A DNA stretch of 64,000 nt from positions 3,465,059 through 3,529,058 of the forward strand of contig JAUTDP010000005.1 of assembly GCA_033439795.1 (NCBI GenBank). Reading direction: 5' to 3'. The DNA is from Sordaria brevicollis. Its lineage: Eukaryota; Ascomycota; Sordariomycetes; Sordariales; Sordariaceae. This document shows positions 62,086 through 64,000 of this stretch, piece after piece. The notes under the pieces were generated by a model, which made no database searches, was not told the origin of the DNA, and was given only the letters and a program-made list of their open reading frames with translations. A program made the translations under genes and the position numbers. How positions within the stretch are numbered: the stretch's first letter is position 1; each line of letters starts with the position of its first letter.

Positions 62086-63073
62086 TATTTATAAACGGCG
62101 CTAAAAATTACCGGCCTTAAAGTAATTATAACGGCCCAAACCGCAAAAAAATTTATAACCTAATTAATAAATACGAATACTAATAAGACTCTCTAAATTA
62201 AAAAAATATAATAAATTACTAATTATATAAAATAAATAATCGTCGATCGATAATATAGTTTAAAATATTTTTAATTTCCAAAAATAATTAATATATATTA
62301 AGGCTTTTATTAATTTAATTAATTAATTAAAATTAATAAATCCTTCCCTATATTTTAAGAATTATAGGGGTTTAATTTTAAAAAAAGGAAAGGCAATTCG
62401 GGTTAAATCCTAAAACCGATTCCGGATAAAATTCTAATCCTAATTCGGGATAAAATTTCTATCCTACCTAAAAACTTATTCGAAATCCTTTATTATCTAG
62501 GGTAAAATACTTCCTATCTAAGGAAAGGACGCGAAGAGAAAAGAATATTAAAACGGCGGACAAAGCGCGTAATACGCAAAAATTAAACCATTTTAAAGTC
62601 GGCTTTTAAAAATTTAATAATAGCCCTAAAACGTAAATATTAACCGCAAAGCTAATAAGCTACTATATTACCGCAACTAATAAACGTAAGAATACTAATA
62701 TAGTACGAACGGCTAAAATAAACGGGGACCGTTACCTTATCCAATATATTAATATAAATATCGCTAATCGGTTTTTAAATCTTTTAATAAAACCGTTTAG
62801 CGTAGAAACGTCGCCTTTACGGGTATTGTAATAATCGTTATATAATTATATAATTTAAGGATTAAATTAACCGGGGGGGAATAATATTAATATATAAAAT
62901 AAAAATGGATAGTTAAACGGTATAATAGAACCGAAGTGTAATATAATATACGAATAGAAAATAAAATTTCTATAAAATGTAGCGCAATATATAAATAGAA
63001 AATAAAATTTTCTATAAATTATAATAATTAATACTAAAGCTATAAGGGACTATAGTTTTTAAGGGGGGGATAA

Positions 63074-63360
63074 TTATAAGGGTATTATTAAAAAGGCTTA
63101 GGGGGACCCGTATAATTAGGGTATAATAGCCTAGGACGACGGATAAAATAGCGGATAAAATAAAGATAGTAGGATATAATATAGAGGAAAAGATCTCGGA
63201 ATCCGAGCGCCGACCGTTCCGGACCCATAGGGAAGCGTATAAGTATAAAAGAGGATAATTCCTGGCTAAAGACTTATATTTAACTAGGCTAAAATCTTTC
63301 TCCTAGAATAAATTTACTTTATACGACCTATTCTCACCCTCTCGTACTTGTAATTTTATA
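63074..63360 (+). repeat. LTR A3 (287 bp), 3' LTR of second A copy
   Basis: Collinear with A1 and A2. Followed immediately by the CGTAA target duplication. Confidence 0.92.
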
Positions 63361-63365
63361 CGTAA

Positions 63366-64000
63366 AGCCTATATTTTTCTATTTACACTTCTATTTTTAT
63401 ATAATTAATTTTCCTTTTTTCTTCATTTTACAATTTTCTATTAATTAAAGATTATTATTATTTTATTATAAACCCTTCCTTTTTATTATAATAATTATAA
63501 AATTAAATTAATATTTATCGAAGATAATGTAAAATATCCTATTTTAAAATAAAAAGATTACAATTAATTATACGTAATATAATAATCCCCCGTACTTTAT
63601 TCAAATAATTATATAATTATAACCTATATTAAATAATTAAAATACCGAACGAATAATAATGTATAATTAAAAGGAAGCGGTTAAATTAAAGGCATAAACC
63701 GCTAATAAGGTCGATTTCGAATTAGCTAAATTAAATTAAAAGGAAATTCTTATCGCGAAAATTTATTTAAATTATAAATTTATTAATAATTATTACGTTT
63801 CTACGGTTTAAAAGGTTTAAAATACCGTTAAAGAAATTTATAACCCTAATATTATTATTTTCGAATATTATAATATTTATATAATTCCCGAAATTAAAGT
63901 TTAATATTTTTTTAATACGAAGGAATATATCGAAAAGGATTTAGAAAATAAAATTAAAATATTACTATTTATTATACTTTTAATAAAAAGGATTTTATTT
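63366..64000. other. RIP-mutated sequence continuing past the window
   Basis: AT-rich and CpA/TpG-poor. No gene or identifiable element end, so the heterochromatic block extends beyond the window. Confidence 0.6.

Larger units (their letters stand above)
57653..63360 (+). mobile_element. Ty3/Gypsy element A, second copy with both LTRs, internally deleted
   Basis: LTRs at 57653-57938 and 63074-63360 enclose a 5.7-kb element. The 5-bp target duplication CGTAA is at 57648-57652 and 63361-63365. A polypurine tract (AAGGGGGGA) precedes the 3' LTR. Relative to the first copy, about 2.1 kb is missing near 58,832: sequence matching 40,442 joins directly to sequence matching about 42,541. This removes the gag zinc knuckle to the RT core. 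Integrase is readable near 60,300-60,480. A 132-bp tandem repeat lies at 61.69-62.08 kb. Confidence 0.85.

Overview
The window looks like a chromosome arm segment of a filamentous ascomycete, most likely Neurospora or a close Sordariaceae relative. The genes have short introns (54-74 bp in most cases, up to about 300 bp) with GT donors, CTRAC-type branch sites and AG acceptors. Large blocks have been converted to AT-rich sequence almost devoid of CpA/TpG, which is the signature of repeat-induced point mutation (RIP). From memory, an extracellular GH3 beta-glucosidase (gh3-3) and a secreted type-B carboxylesterase lie near each other in N. crassa, and this fits the window. No database search was possible, so species is an inference.

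Layout. (1) About 1.2-3.5 kb: a degenerate DEAH-helicase-like gene on the minus strand, broken by two in-frame stops. (2) 4.2-12 kb: a DUF1993 gene, a 21-bp minisatellite, a small secreted cysteine-rich protein, a secreted type-B carboxylesterase (minus), an AA14-like lytic polysaccharide monooxygenase with four exons, and an uncharacterised Cys-rich protein (minus). (3) 12.5 kb: an intronless tRNA-Trp(CCA). (4) 14.2-17.67 kb: a RIP-mutated PIF/Harbinger DNA transposon with 38-bp terminal inverted repeats, a DDE transposase relic and a converging second ORF. (5) 18.4-26.5 kb: GH3 beta-glucosidase, a secreted protein with two PAN-like repeats, and an MDR-type oxidoreductase carrying an acidic 15-bp repeat insertion. 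(6) 27-30.9 kb: a ubiquitin-protease-like gene and a coiled-coil gene, both interrupted by TAG codons. (7) 30.9-64 kb: gene-free, RIP-mutated heterochromatin made of nested LTR retrotransposons.

The heterochromatin can be partly resolved. A 13.4-kb Ty3/Gypsy element (B, 473-bp LTRs) sits inside the pol region of an older Ty3/Gypsy element (A, 286-bp LTR). Next to it is a second, internally deleted copy of A with both LTRs and a 5-bp target duplication, CGTAA. A further Gypsy reverse-transcriptase relic lies on the minus strand at about 37-38.7 kb. A composite block at 32-32.9 kb holds a long (ATT)n tract, a tRNA-like sequence and a duplicated 111-bp unit.

The secreted proteins (GH3, AA14-like, carboxylesterase, PAN protein, small Cys-rich protein) form a loose neighbourhood suited to plant-biomass degradation. 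The least expected signal concerns two unrelated-looking genes 23 kb apart on opposite strands (DEAH-like and USP-like). They share a homologous 5'UTR, 5'UTR intron and start-codon module, and both carry Gln-codon-to-stop changes, as does the neighbouring coiled-coil gene.
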